In this document: positions 1-9,007 of the stretch, piece by piece
Position numbering within the stretch: the first letter of the stretch is position 1
How the letters are laid out: each line of letters opens with the position of its first letter
Source: Lacibacter cauensis
GTDB lineage: Bacteria; Bacteroidota; Bacteroidia; Chitinophagales; Chitinophagaceae
Reading direction: 5' to 3'
Length of the DNA: 64,000 nucleotides
Assembly (NCBI RefSeq): GCF_007830055.1
Contig: NZ_VLLE01000005.1
Span: 613,717 to 677,716 of the forward strand
The notes under the pieces: generated by a model
Seen by the model: only the letters and a program-made list of their open reading frames with translations
The model's database searches: none
What the model was told of the DNA's origin: nothing
Position numbers and translations under genes: made by a program

Positions 1-363
1 ATGGCTCTTCAGACACATGGCGACTTTGTCATTACCTATAACAAAGACCTACCCTATGCCGACGATGAAACAAGAACACAAGTACCTTATAATGATGCTT
101 TATACCAAAGAGCACAAGTAAAATACTTCATGGACAGTCTTAGAAGTTCATTTACGGACTTTCAGAGACTTGTTGACAACAATTATGAAGAGAAAAGTAA
201 TTGTATGTCTTGGCAAGGAACGATTTACATAAAAAGTGGCATGACCAATGAGGCATGTGAGTATTTTTTTAAAGCAAAGCAATTTGCATTAAGTGACGAA
301 GACAGAAAAGATGCAGAAGAAATGATAAAAACATATTGCGGACAGACAAACAACAACCGCTAA
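1..363 (+). CDS. Hypothetical protein, probably 5'-truncated by the window edge
   Basis: The frame is open from the first base to a TAA at 361-363, giving 120 residues. It begins with an ATG, but nothing upstream is visible, so the real N-terminus may lie outside. There is no signal peptide or membrane segment. The C-terminal half (about residues 70-110, with an ACEYFFKAKQFAL stretch) looks like a single TPR-type helix pair; this is a weak resemblance. Codon use is AT-rich compared with the genes after 2258. The stop codon lies inside the left box (CGCTAAC) of an attC-like inverted repeat, as in an integron cassette. I do not recognise the family. Confidence 0.55.
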   Translation: MALQTHGDFVITYNKDLPYADDETRTQVPYNDALYQRAQVKYFMDSLRSSFTDFQRLVDNNYEEKSNCMSWQGTIYIKSGMTNEACEYFFKAKQFALSDEDRKDAEEMIKTYCGQTNNNR

Positions 364-558
364 CAAAAAGCTTTATGCAAGTGGGCCAGACGGAAGGCGT
401 CGTTCATCTTTAATGCATATCTCAACAGCATATCAGGCTCGACTTGCTTCGCTGCGTCGATATATGTAATTTCAACTTTAGTAATTTTATTGGGCTTCAG
501 TAGCCGAGGCTGGACGAAACAACATTGCCCACCTGCACAAAGCCCCGAACGTTGGTGG
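357..558. repeat. attC-like inverted repeat 1
   Basis: This non-coding stretch has two 17-nt arms, 370-386 and 527-543, that are reverse complements at 15 of 17 positions. Outside them are boxes CCGCTAAC (357-364) and GTTGGTGG (551-558), complementary at 6 of 8. The arrangement (outer box, inner arm, long middle, inner arm, outer box) is that of an integron attC site. At about 200 nt it is longer than most, and the boxes deviate from RYYYAAC/GTTRRRY. The middle also holds TCGAC/GTCGA arms near 439-460. It may instead be a Bacteroidota palindromic repeat of unknown function. Confidence 0.5.
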
Positions 559-588
559 CAAGGTTAAACAGACATTTCGTTTCAAAAA

Positions 589-1152
589 ATGAATTACGAC
601 TTTTTCGCAGACAAGGCAGACAAACTTCAACTTCTTGAATATATCTTCAGTGAAACTGACTTGCAAGTTTATGACTTAGGCTCTCCGTATGGACAAGAAA
701 TTTCTAATTATAAAAGTGTCGATGAGATTTCTTCAAAGTTTGACCTTTCCAATGGTGACAAGTTTGCTGTAACATTTCAACTGTGGTCACCTCGCCATAA
801 AGGACAACCAATATTTAGAAAAATTGACCTTGACCCAAAGCGATGTAACGGACATACTTTTCGCTACTCGACAGACGGATGGGGACTTATTCAATTATAC
901 TTCGGGGGTCTAAAAAACAACAAACTCAATCAATCACATATTGGACATTTCAACGAAACTGGAGCTTTAAAAAACGAAGGAATTAATAAATTCAATGGCA
1001 GTGTAAGTTCGTGGGACTGGACAGAAATTCAGACAACTTCACGGAGATTGAAATACCAAATACATAACAAACTTGCAACAAGAAAAATTGGAGGTTTTGG
1101 TGTTTTACCTGGTGCAGACAGACTAGAAAAGGAAGGAGTAAAATTTCGTTAA
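589..1152 (+). CDS. Hypothetical protein
   Basis: A 187-residue soluble protein with no signal peptide and no membrane segment. It is rich in Asn, Lys, Phe, Trp and Tyr and AT-rich in codon use, unlike the genes after 2258. I recognise no catalytic motif. The C-terminal part (about residues 135-187) is basic. The gene stands alone between two attC-like repeats, and its TAA stop is embedded in the left box of the second, the arrangement of a gene cassette. Acquisition by transfer is an inference from composition and flanks. Confidence 0.6.
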   Translation: MNYDFFADKADKLQLLEYIFSETDLQVYDLGSPYGQEISNYKSVDEISSKFDLSNGDKFAVTFQLWSPRHKGQPIFRKIDLDPKRCNGHTFRYSTDGWGLIQLYFGGLKNNKLNQSHIGHFNETGALKNEGINKFNGSVSSWDWTEIQTTSRRLKYQIHNKLATRKIGGFGVLPGADRLEKEGVKFR

Positions 1153-1277
1153 CTAAAAGCCCAGCCACCAACAAAAAGTTTGCCGCAAGGCTGGCGGACG
1201 GAATAACAATCATCAGTTGTACTACTATCAGCTAATATCGGGCTTAACCGAATTCTATTTGGCTTTTAGTTGTTAAC
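1147..1277. repeat. attC-like inverted repeat 2
   Basis: The left end reads CGTTAACTAAAAGCC and the right end GGCTTTTAGTTGTTAAC. They are reverse complements apart from a 3-nt insertion in the right arm. The element begins at the stop codon of the upstream gene (TAA inside GTTAAC), exactly as repeat 1 does, so two successive genes are each followed by such an element. The total length of about 130 nt is within the usual attC range. The middle contains a second short pairing possibility around GCCGCAAGGCTGGCGG. Confidence 0.5.
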
Positions 1278-1289
1278 TTCAACATCAGT

Positions 1290-1334
1290 TTTTTTTCTTA
1301 TCGGTTGCTGTCTTCAGCAACCGAAATAAAATTG
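1290..1334. repeat. Direct repeat copy A with perfect 10-bp hairpin
   Basis: A T-tract is followed by TCGGTTGCTG-TCTT-CAGCAACCGA, a perfect 10-bp stem at 1301-1324, then AAATAAA. A diverged copy of the whole ~45-nt unit lies at 2033-2076, on the other side of the membrane-protein gene. The hairpin sits about 30 bp upstream of that gene's GTG start, so it could act as an RNA stem-loop, or simply be part of the bracketing repeat. Confidence 0.55.
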
Positions 1335-1352
1335 TAACAAAGAAGCTGGAAG

Positions 1353-2006
1353 GTGAAGACAGCAGCCAGTAAAAAATCGTACTACCTGGTGCAAAAATAT
1401 TCGGTTCTGTTATGCGTGGTTATCTGTGTGCTGTTTCTGGTAACAGCAACCTTGGTTTATCCGGGTGGCTCAATCCTGAACAAAAATTCTGTGGGGTTCG
1501 ACTGGTCAAAGAATTTTTTCAGCAATTTATTTTTGGCAAAGGCGCTAAATGGCAATACCAATCCATCAAGAATTTGGGCGCTCATTGGTATGCTCTTCCA
1601 TTCAATCGGTTATGGACTTTTCTTTTTGCATACCTCGCTAAAAATTCCTCATAAACATACAGCAATCGTTTTAAAATCTGTTGGCATTGCCAATATGATG
1701 TTCACCTTTTTAATTGCTACTCCCTTGCACGACATAATGGTAACGGTTTCAAGTACGCTTACCATGCTTGGGTTATTTTATATTACAATCTTTATACTAA
1801 GAACAAAGCTGCATTGGCTGAAGGTTTGTTGTGTTGTGAGTATGCTTATATTTTATTTCACGTTGTACCTGTATGGGGCAGGCGATTGGGGATTGCTGGC
1901 TGTGATGCAAAAGCTGACGTTTCTTTGTTTTCTGTTATTGGTTTTAACAATAGAATATTTTACAAGCAAGGAGGACTTTCAACATGAAAAAACAGTAGGC
2001 CGGTAG
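1353..2006 (+). CDS. DUF998-like multi-pass membrane protein
   Basis: 217 residues with about six hydrophobic segments (roughly 18-38, 75-95, 105-125, 130-150, 157-177, 180-202). The early YPGG motif, the NFFSNL-type motif about 20 residues later and the number of helices resemble the DUF998 family of integral membrane proteins, whose function is unknown. The start is a GTG preceded by a purine-rich AGCTGGAAG; there is no in-frame ATG before the first helix. The gene is bracketed by a ~45-nt direct repeat (1290-1334 and 2033-2076). The family assignment is tentative. Confidence 0.7.
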   Translation: MKTAASKKSYYLVQKYSVLLCVVICVLFLVTATLVYPGGSILNKNSVGFDWSKNFFSNLFLAKALNGNTNPSRIWALIGMLFHSIGYGLFFLHTSLKIPHKHTAIVLKSVGIANMMFTFLIATPLHDIMVTVSSTLTMLGLFYITIFILRTKLHWLKVCCVVSMLIFYFTLYLYGAGDWGLLAVMQKLTFLCFLLLVLTIEYFTSKEDFQHEKTVGR

Positions 2007-2257
2007 TAACAGCAGCGAACTGCTAACAGTGTATTTTTTATCGCTTGCTGTCCCCGCCAACCGACATAAATAAATAGCAACTACAGGTTAAGTTTAGAGA
2101 TATGTTCTTTCGTCTGCCCCGGGGGCTGGCCCAAGCCTATGCCGTGCGTAAACAGCAGCAAGCGTACAGTCAACCGTTTCGCCTGCATACCGATTCTAAC
2201 AAAACGTTTTCGAAAGGAAGCTTATATTTAAGCATCCATTCACATTAATAAAACGAT
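2007..2257. repeat. Intergenic region with direct repeat copy B
   Basis: Copy B of the repeat occupies 2033-2076 (TATTTTTTATCG, then TTGCTGTC, CCAACCGA and ATAAA in the same order as copy A). Its inverted arms are degraded (TCGCTTG against CAACCGA). The rest shows no convincing gene. A 49-codon frame from 2102 has an unusual residue mix and was not accepted. Confidence 0.5.
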
Positions 2258-2752
2258 ATGCGAAAACTAATTTATGCTTCAGGCCTCTTCTGTATGCTGT
2301 TGCTACTTACAGCCTGTCCTTACTCTTCGGAGTTTGCATTGCAGGAACCCAACGAAACGGTGAAAAAAGAATACCTGGGTACCTGGTTACAGGAAGGCGA
2401 ATCGGAAAATCCTTCGTATTGGGTCATCAGTAAGTTAACCGATAAAACCTACACGTTTGAAGAGCATGCGTACAACGACAATGAGAAAGGCTATACGGTA
2501 AAAAAATACGCCGGGCATTTTACAAAACTGGGGACTGTTAATTTTCTGAACCTGAAAGAAGAGTCGGACGTTAAATACTCGTTCTTTAAAGTAGAACTGT
2601 CGGCCGATAAAAAGCAGATGGTTATTTATGAGGTCACCGATAATATTGATGAAACCTTTAGCAATGCCGCCGACCTCAAAGCGTTTTTCGATAAACACAA
2701 AGACGTAAGTTTCTTCTATAACAAAGATGAAAAAAAGTATAAGAAAAAGTAA
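2258..2752 (+). CDS. Small lipoprotein of unknown function
   Basis: 164 residues with a clear lipoprotein signal peptide: basic MRK, hydrophobic stretch, then LLTAC with the lipidated Cys at about residue 20. The mature part is hydrophilic, rich in Lys, Glu, Tyr and Phe, and probably a single beta-rich domain (alternating YWVISKL / YTFEE / VNFLNL strands). I do not recognise a named family. It should sit in the periplasmic leaflet of the inner membrane or in the outer membrane. The next gene follows after about 130 bp on the same strand; a functional link is not evident. Confidence 0.75.
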   Translation: MRKLIYASGLFCMLLLLTACPYSSEFALQEPNETVKKEYLGTWLQEGESENPSYWVISKLTDKTYTFEEHAYNDNEKGYTVKKYAGHFTKLGTVNFLNLKEESDVKYSFFKVELSADKKQMVIYEVTDNIDETFSNAADLKAFFDKHKDVSFFYNKDEKKYKKK

Positions 2753-2881
2753 ATGCAAAGGGTAGTGGTCTTTTACATCTGTTGCCCCCGGTACAGAAAC
2801 CGGGCCGGTTTCTATGCCACAAGACAAATGGAGGTTGCCACACACCGGATGCCCGCAACTGTTAAGCATTACCAGGTTGTT

Positions 2882-4186
2882 ATGACGTTGTACAAAAGCA
2901 TGTTCGTTTTTTGTTTGCTGCACGTTTATGTGTTTGGTTTTGCACAAAAAAAAGTTAAGCAATACGTGCAGCAACAAGCGGTGCAGGTAAAGCATATTGC
3001 TATTAACGACAATCATTTTACCGACCTTGAACCATTGGGTGCAGCCATTGGCGATGCACGTATAGTTGCATTGGGCGAGCAAATGCACGGCGATGGTACA
3101 ACCTTTGAAGCAAAGGGCCGCATTATTAAATACCTGCACGAAAAAAAGGGGTTTAATGTGCTTGTTTTTGAAAACGATTTCTTTGGGTTAACCTATGGTT
3201 TTGAACAGGTGCCGAAAAACAAAGACGCACTGCATGCATTTATCTATCGCCATGTAATTGGCTTATGGTCGCACTGCCAAAGTGCAGCGGGGCTGTTGTA
3301 CAACTATGTTTATCAAACACAATCCACAGAAACACCTTTAGTGCTCGCCGGTATGGATTGCCAGTTGCAAACGCCCCATTCGTTTAGTTATATTGAAGCG
3401 AAGCTGTTAACAGTACTGTCTAAACTTGCTGTAACAGAAGAAGAAGCCGGCTTGGTAAAAACGGTTATAGCTAATGTACCTGCTGTTTATTTTAATGGCG
3501 GAAAAGCAAATGCTGCTGCCTGCGAAAAAGGATTCAATGCGTTAACCCAACTGCTTGCAGGTAAGGCATGGGCGCCGTTGAATGCTGAAGAAATAAACCT
3601 GGTTGAAAATATACAAGCTGCTTTTCAAAACATCCTGCCTTACTTAAAAGGGAATGTGTTAACAGCAACCCGGCATCTCTACAGAGACAGGCAAATGTTT
3701 AAGAACCTGCTGTGGCTGTTGAAGTATAAGTACCCCGGCGAAAAATTTATTATCTGGGCGCATAATGCGCATATTGCCAAAGCGGTTGAAGATTTTACAG
3801 ATCGGCCAAATGAAACGAGAATGATGGGGGAGTTGCTGGGAAACAAAAACATCAATCCCTACACGTATTATTCGCTCGGATTTACATCGTATAATGCAAC
3901 TTCAATCTGGACGACGAAACCGGAGCAGCCCATTTATGCAGAAAAGCCCGCCAGAATGAGTGTTGAAAACTGGATTAATAAAAGTTGGAATTTTGCATTT
4001 GTTGACTGGGGCAAGTGGAATGAAAGTAGTTTCAGGAAGCCACCTTTTTCAATGAAAGGATCCCTGGAATTTACACAGCATCGCAATGCAGTTCAGTACT
4101 GGAATAAACGGTTTGATGGTATTTTTTTTATCAGGCAACTGGAAGGTTGTAAAAAAATAAGTGAGGAAGATGTACTAAGAAACTGA
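2882..4186 (+). CDS. Erythromycin esterase family protein, exported
   Basis: 434 residues from ATG 2882. A longer frame opens at 2753, but only the inner start gives a signal peptide (hydrophobic segment ending in GFAQ). The family hallmarks are present: [13 protein letters not shown] near residue 60, LVFEND shortly after, and WAHNAHIAK near residue 295, which carry the Glu/His residues proposed to be catalytic in EreA/EreB-type hydrolases. The true substrate is unknown; most family members in environmental bacteria are not proven macrolide esterases. It follows the lipoprotein gene and precedes a tiny membrane-protein gene. Confidence 0.85.
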   Translation: MTLYKSMFVFCLLHVYVFGFAQKKVKQYVQQQAVQVKHIAINDNHFTDLEPLGAAIGDARIVALGEQMHGDGTTFEAKGRIIKYLHEKKGFNVLVFENDFFGLTYGFEQVPKNKDALHAFIYRHVIGLWSHCQSAAGLLYNYVYQTQSTETPLVLAGMDCQLQTPHSFSYIEAKLLTVLSKLAVTEEEAGLVKTVIANVPAVYFNGGKANAAACEKGFNALTQLLAGKAWAPLNAEEINLVENIQAAFQNILPYLKGNVLTATRHLYRDRQMFKNLLWLLKYKYPGEKFIIWAHNAHIAKAVEDFTDRPNETRMMGELLGNKNINPYTYYSLGFTSYNATSIWTTKPEQPIYAEKPARMSVENWINKSWNFAFVDWGKWNESSFRKPPFSMKGSLEFTQHRNAVQYWNKRFDGIFFIRQLEGCKKISEEDVLRN

Positions 4187-4273
4187 TTGCAACCATCAGC
4201 TGCCGGTAAAAGCAACCACGGATGGGTTTTCTTTTCTGCTGCTATTAACTTTGTAAAAACAATCACCACAGGT

Positions 4274-4471
4274 ATGAAAAATAAAATCGGATTTAACGTA
4301 GGCTTTGCCATTATAGCGCTGCCCATTGGCATTGCATTGCTCAGAGATTTTGATTTTGCCGGTTTTACATTTAAACGGCCGGCATTAAACACGTTGTATC
4401 TTGTTACGTTTCTCTTTTTAATTTATTTTACGCTGAAGAAAGACAGCAGTAAGGATGCAACTAAAAAATGA
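4274..4471 (+). CDS. Small two-helix membrane protein
   Basis: 65 residues starting at ATG 4274. A longer frame begins at 4187 without a good start codon. Two hydrophobic segments (about 8-22 and 39-54) are separated by a basic loop, and a lysine-rich tail suggests a cytosolic C-terminus. I recognise no family. It lies 87 bp after the esterase homologue and 87 bp before the S41 protease, all on the same strand, so co-transcription is possible. Confidence 0.55.
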   Translation: MKNKIGFNVGFAIIALPIGIALLRDFDFAGFTFKRPALNTLYLVTFLFLIYFTLKKDSSKDATKK

Positions 4472-4558
4472 TTTTTCTTCTGCCACTTTCTACAGCAACC
4501 GGCAACCCCTGCACTGCAGTAAGTGCAAAACATACATTCATCAACCTTGTAAATACTT

Positions 4559-5995
4559 ATGCCACGCAGATTTAAGCTTGTAAGCTTCTTTTTTTTGGTA
4601 TCTGTTACATTGTACGCACAGGATACCACCTGTAATTGTCTTGAAAATCTTGTACAAACCATTCAAAAAACCGAGGCCAACTATGCCGGTTTTCCTGCAA
4701 AAGTTACTGCCTCCACAAGCGCCGGGTACAACAGCCTGGTACAACAGTTAAAACAAAAGGCGCAGCCCGAAACCAATGCAAAAAAGTGTTACCACATTCT
4801 GCAGCAATACATTCGTTTTTTTAGCGATAAACACTTTGTATTATCGTACAACAATGAAAAAGATTTCGACAGTTCGGTTGTGCATACTTCTGAAGCAGCG
4901 TTGCGGAAACAATGGAAAAATAAACAGCTATCACCGGTAGAAGGAATATGGATCAGTCCGGACTCGGTTACAAAAATTGCAATTGTAAAAGCAGATAACG
5001 GTAGTTTTAAAGCCATTAAAATTGAATCAACAGCCGATCATTTTCCAACAGGCTTTGTGTATTTCACACTAACGCCCAACAAGGGGCAATACATTGTAAA
5101 GGAGTACAACTATTTTCTAACCACTGCCACTCCTGCAAAGCAAACCGGTAACCTGTTACAAATATGGAACCACGCTTTGTGGGGCAAACTATATCCGCAA
5201 CAAATGACAGGCAAGGAAAAAGCGGAGCTGGCAACCTGGAAAAACGGCAACAATGGTCTTGCATTTAAAAAGCTGAATGCGGATGTGGCGTATTTAAAAA
5301 TTCCAACCTTTCTTAATAACGACAATGCCATACAACAGCTCGTTGCAGCAAACGATTCGGTAATACGCAATACAAAATACCTGTTGGTTGATCTTACAGG
5401 GAATGGTGGCGGTAATACCGGCTGGATTTATTTTCTGCCGTATTTTATGACCAACCCTGTTGTTCAGAAACCTTCCTTTGTGCGGGTAACGCCTGAAAAT
5501 GTACAACTGAAATTGCAGGACATTGAACCCTTTGTTACCAATCCTGTAAGTGAGGAGTATAAAAAATATTTTCCCGATGATATTTTAAACCTGTATAAAA
5601 AAGCATACAACGAACTGCCCGTAACAAAAGAAAAATTTTATCCGGTTCCGGGTGTTACATTTCCGTTGGATTCTATAACCCGCAACCCAAAGAAAATTGC
5701 ATTGATTGTTGATAATTTTTGCGGAAGCTCTGCTGAATATTTTTTCTTTCTCTCAAAACAAAGTAAGAAAACAGTGAGCTACGGCCGCAATACAATTGGT
5801 ATGATGGATTATGAGGGCATGTCGATTCCAACACCGTTACCCTACAGTCTATTCCGGTTAACGATTCCGATTGTAAAATCGAGCTGGACGGATACCAAGC
5901 CCATTGATCAAACCGGATTTCAGCCCGATGTATTACTGAATATTCCGCAACAGCAATGGATTGATGCAATTGTAAAAGATATTATGAAGCAGTAA
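4559..5995 (+). CDS. S41 family peptidase, exported
   Basis: 478 residues with a cleavable signal peptide ending VTLYAQ near residue 21. The C-terminal half has the S41 (C-terminal processing/tricorn-like) core: YLKIPTF, LLVDLTGNGGGNTG, then NFCGSSAE carrying the nucleophilic Ser (about residue 393) and a Lys-rich SKQSKK helix after it where the catalytic Lys is expected, ending in TGFQPDVLL. The N-terminal ~230 residues form a separate domain. No PDZ domain is obvious. The likely role is periplasmic or outer-membrane-anchored proteolysis; the substrate is unknown. Confidence 0.85.
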   Translation: MPRRFKLVSFFFLVSVTLYAQDTTCNCLENLVQTIQKTEANYAGFPAKVTASTSAGYNSLVQQLKQKAQPETNAKKCYHILQQYIRFFSDKHFVLSYNNEKDFDSSVVHTSEAALRKQWKNKQLSPVEGIWISPDSVTKIAIVKADNGSFKAIKIESTADHFPTGFVYFTLTPNKGQYIVKEYNYFLTTATPAKQTGNLLQIWNHALWGKLYPQQMTGKEKAELATWKNGNNGLAFKKLNADVAYLKIPTFLNNDNAIQQLVAANDSVIRNTKYLLVDLTGNGGGNTGWIYFLPYFMTNPVVQKPSFVRVTPENVQLKLQDIEPFVTNPVSEEYKKYFPDDILNLYKKAYNELPVTKEKFYPVPGVTFPLDSITRNPKKIALIVDNFCGSSAEYFFFLSKQSKKTVSYGRNTIGMMDYEGMSIPTPLPYSLFRLTIPIVKSSWTDTKPIDQTGFQPDVLLNIPQQQWIDAIVKDIMKQ

Positions 5996-6140
5996 CGGAA
6001 ACTGCTGTGCGCATGAATGATGGCAGATTCGTTTGCTATTCTTTACTATTCGTTGCCTCCGGGCTTTTGTGCAATTGCCCCCGGCCTATAGATATACTGT
6101 TTAAAGTATTGTGCTTGTACTTATTTAAGATGCCCGGGTT

Positions 6141-6644
6141 ATGGATGATAATCGACGAAGGGATATGTTTGTTTCAAAAAAAGTTGTTGTTACAATGAGT
6201 GCTGAAGTTGAACCTATACTTCCCTGCTGGACGATATTGACTGCTGAAACGACTGCCTCAGCATTTCATGTGGTGATGGTCAACCGTTCCGGTCAACAAG
6301 TTGCAGCTACCGATACAGACCGTGTTCGTGCAATGCATGAATGTGAACGGCAGGCGTTTGCTTTTGAGCAGCAGCATGCTGAAAACCGGGGGCGCTTCTT
6401 GTTTGAGTATTCATTGCTTAAACTGGCCGGGCAATTGGTTACCGAACAACGTTATCAGAGCGAAGTATTTGGCTCCTGGTATGTTGTATGTAACAATAAG
6501 CGGTTGATCTACGATGGTCGTGACAATATTTTACTTGTTCAGAATTATGTGGACAACCATGCAGAATGGGGGCAATACCGTGCAATAGCAATTAAAGATT
6601 TAGCCTACGATGATTTTCATTCATTGATACAAAATATGCTGTAA
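6141..6644 (+). CDS. Hypothetical protein
   Basis: Up to 167 residues, soluble, without signal peptide. In-frame starts also exist at 6165 and 6195; the last gives a compact protein beginning MSAEVEP. The sequence is balanced and has codon use like its neighbours (RFLFEYSLLKLAGQ, YQSEVFGSWYVVC), so it is probably real, but I recognise no family or motif. It is followed by a ~140-bp spacer with no clear terminator. Confidence 0.5.
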   Translation: MDDNRRRDMFVSKKVVVTMSAEVEPILPCWTILTAETTASAFHVVMVNRSGQQVAATDTDRVRAMHECERQAFAFEQQHAENRGRFLFEYSLLKLAGQLVTEQRYQSEVFGSWYVVCNNKRLIYDGRDNILLVQNYVDNHAEWGQYRAIAIKDLAYDDFHSLIQNML

Positions 6645-6785
6645 CGAAATTTCTTGTTATACTGTTGCTTTGCCGATGCCAATCAAGGTTAAACAAAGCC
6701 CAACCAAAAAACAGAAACGCATCTTTCAATTTTCTGTTTCTCCTTTATTTTTACCTATCCATATTACTATCATCAACATTTTTCT

Positions 6786-7403
6786 ATGCTAACGAAAGAT
6801 ATTCAATCGTTTTTTAAAGCTGTCAGGGCGGGTGACGTGGAGAAAGTGTCGGCCTTAATACAGAACGATAAAGCATACGTAACTGTTTGCTCTGTTTCTC
6901 CACCCAAAAAAGACGAAGGGCAGTCTGCATTGCAGGTTGCATTAAAAGCCGGCAACTTTGCTGTTGCCCGTCTACTCATTGAAGAGGGAGCCGATGTGGA
7001 TTTTGTAGAAACTTCTACTACAAACGAGTGGAGGATTCCTGTTTTACACGATGCAATCCGGGCAACTATTTTCAGTTCGTACACACTTCAAAAGGATAGT
7101 AGCCATTTCGACGATGCATTTGCTGTTTTAGCGTTGCTGTTAAGCAGGAAGGCGAATGTACATGCAACCGATTCGTTTGGTAATAACAGTCTTCATCGTG
7201 CAATTTTGGATAGCAGGCAAATGATAAACAGTCCGGATGCGGATCTTGAAAACGGTGTTCTGTTACAGCAATTGCGAAGTGTTTTCAAAGTTCTTATTGC
7301 AGCAGGTGCCGATAAAGAGCTGGCAAATGAAAAGCGCCCAAGTGCGAAAGAGCTAATTGAAAATTTTAGAATGGAACAATATCATTTGATCGATGATGTA
7401 TAA
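6786..7403 (+). CDS. Ankyrin-repeat protein
   Basis: 205 residues with about four ankyrin-type repeats: FKAVRAGDVEKVSALI at the start, SALQVALKAGNFAVARLLIEEGADV in the middle, then a SFGNNSLHRAI helix pair, and a last FKVLIAAGADKELAN unit. There is no signal peptide, so it is probably cytosolic. Such proteins act as protein-binding scaffolds; the partner cannot be deduced here. The start at ATG 6786 follows an AT-rich leader. Confidence 0.85.
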   Translation: MLTKDIQSFFKAVRAGDVEKVSALIQNDKAYVTVCSVSPPKKDEGQSALQVALKAGNFAVARLLIEEGADVDFVETSTTNEWRIPVLHDAIRATIFSSYTLQKDSSHFDDAFAVLALLLSRKANVHATDSFGNNSLHRAILDSRQMINSPDADLENGVLLQQLRSVFKVLIAAGADKELANEKRPSAKELIENFRMEQYHLIDDV

Positions 7404-7537
7404 ACAGCGGAATCGGTTTCCATATTTGGCAGTAATACTGCTAAGCGATTTTATAAATATGTGATCGGTTGATTAATGTTGTCTTTCTCTATCAAGTTCA
7501 GTAACTGTTGTAAAAGTTTAAATACATTACTTCATGT

Positions 7538-8050
7538 ATGTACAAGTGGGTATTTATTTTTAGTTTCATTTTTTTCGAAAGCTTTGTTTACTCTGGTTCT
7601 TTTGTGCACCGGCTTTGCCAAAGCAACGAAGAACTGTTGTATAGTTTTACATTGAACAGAAGCAGGAAGTCTGTTTGCCTTTGCAAAGAAAAGGAAGGAG
7701 CTTATCTCGTTTATCGGTTTGGAACACCCGATAAAATTGAGTTGCAGTATCCGGAAAAACCGGATCATACTTCTTGGCGTTCGTTTATATTTTATGGAGA
7801 GAAACGATTTGGTGGAAAAGCGAATGCCGGGTTTGGCGATTATTGGTTGTCATTTGAAAATAAGCATGTGCGTTATCGTGTGTACGAAACGTGGAATGAT
7901 GAAGATGGTTCAACAGCAATTGGTGTGGAAGTAACCAGTAATGGAAAGCGGATTTTTCTGAAAGGAGATACTAACAGTAAAGAGGGAACGCTTCTGCGAT
8001 TGGATGATGAAGCGAAAAAGATGGTAAACAGCGCTGACGATGAACTGTAG
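7538..8050 (+). CDS. Hypothetical exported protein
   Basis: 170 residues starting with a hydrophobic, Phe-rich segment (residues 4-20) that could be a signal peptide. Two Cys (LCQSN and CLC) follow early in the mature part. The body is probably all-beta (LLYSFTL, YLVYRFG, YWLSFEN, HVRYRVYE). I recognise no family. ATG 7538 overlaps an out-of-frame ATG four bases earlier. Confidence 0.55.
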   Translation: MYKWVFIFSFIFFESFVYSGSFVHRLCQSNEELLYSFTLNRSRKSVCLCKEKEGAYLVYRFGTPDKIELQYPEKPDHTSWRSFIFYGEKRFGGKANAGFGDYWLSFENKHVRYRVYETWNDEDGSTAIGVEVTSNGKRIFLKGDTNSKEGTLLRLDDEAKKMVNSADDEL

Positions 8051-8238
8051 AAAATACAGCCGCCAATCTTGCTTTCATGTCCATCTGTTTGGTTGTTCTG
8101 ATGTCTTTGTTGCTGATGCAGCTCTTTAAGCTGTTGTTAATTATTGGTAATGGTATTGCTCGCCTGATCATTCAATATTTTTTATGCTGCAGCAACAAAT
8201 TCCACTTATCACGGGCAACTCATTTTTCATTTTCCACT

Positions 8239-8976
8239 TCATCCGCCCGTTTGCCCTGTACGCACTTTAATCTTTTTCTTACCGCTGTTTTTCTTTTCGT
8301 ATTCTAAAATTTCTTTGGGCTTTGCTTTTTCTTTGGTGGTTTCTTTTTTGGTGGTGCTGTTGGCATCGGCAGGTTCGTTGGGGTCTTTCTTTACAATGCC
8401 ATTGGCTGTTCCTGTACCATCATCGAGCTTTCCGAGAATGAAATTTTCTTTGCGTAATACTTTGCCGGTGCCGGGTTCGTAAATGGTCCAGTAACCATGC
8501 GGTACACAGCTGGCTTCGAGTTTCACCTCTACCAATGTGATTTTTTTCGGATCGTTTACATCGTACACTTCTACCGTTTCGGTGGGCTTGTCGGGGTTTT
8601 GTGCCAGCCAGCTTTCCTCCCGCACCATATCGCCCATGGTATTAAAGTATTGCTGCTTGCCGTGCTTGTTACCCCAGCGGTAATTTTCAATGGCCAGTAT
8701 ATCGCCCATTAAACTGTACACACGCCAGGGGCCTTCTTTCTTACCATCTTTAAAAACACCTTCTTCTTCGTAACCCGGTTCGCCACGTACTTCTTCTACA
8801 CGCACCACCCATTTGCCCTGTTTCAGGTCTTTTACATCGGTACAATTGAGCGTATCGCCCTTAACGCTAATGGTATAGTCTTTACACTGAGCCGAACCAC
8901 TCATCCAAAAAATGAAAGTGGCAATTACACTTAGCATCAACCTTCGTATGTTTGAACAGATGAATATCTTTTGCAT
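8239..8976 (-). CDS. Exported MORN-repeat-like protein
   Basis: 245 residues from the ATG at 8976. A longer frame reaches 9204 but would overlap the divergent gene. An inner ATG at 8937 (MLSVIATFIFW) gives an equally good signal peptide ending SGSAQ. The central part has MORN-type strands (GKWVVRV, GVFKDGKKEGPWRVY, YRWGNKHGKQQYFN) known from Bacteroidota surface proteins of unknown function. The C-terminus is a highly charged Lys/Glu tail. Its start faces that of the VPS10/BNR gene only 31 bp away. Confidence 0.7.
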   Translation of the reverse strand: MQKIFICSNIRRLMLSVIATFIFWMSGSAQCKDYTISVKGDTLNCTDVKDLKQGKWVVRVEEVRGEPGYEEEGVFKDGKKEGPWRVYSLMGDILAIENYRWGNKHGKQQYFNTMGDMVREESWLAQNPDKPTETVEVYDVNDPKKITLVEVKLEASCVPHGYWTIYEPGTGKVLRKENFILGKLDDGTGTANGIVKKDPNEPADANSTTKKETTKEKAKPKEILEYEKKNSGKKKIKVRTGQTGG

Positions 8977-9007
8977 ATCGTAAACATGAGAAATTAAATA
9001 CCAACGC

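Noticed and set aside
2102..2248. 49-codon frame with ATG
   Set aside because: Unusual residue mix, overlaps the repeat-bearing intergenic region and has no supporting signal.
2435..3139. Long minus-strand frame opposite the lipoprotein and esterase genes
   Set aside because: It lies opposite two well-supported genes and has the Cys/His/Phe-rich look of an antisense shadow.
6007..6198. 63-codon frame before the hypothetical gene at 6141
   Set aside because: It overlaps the better candidate at 6141 in another frame and has a poor composition for either a secreted or a cytosolic protein.
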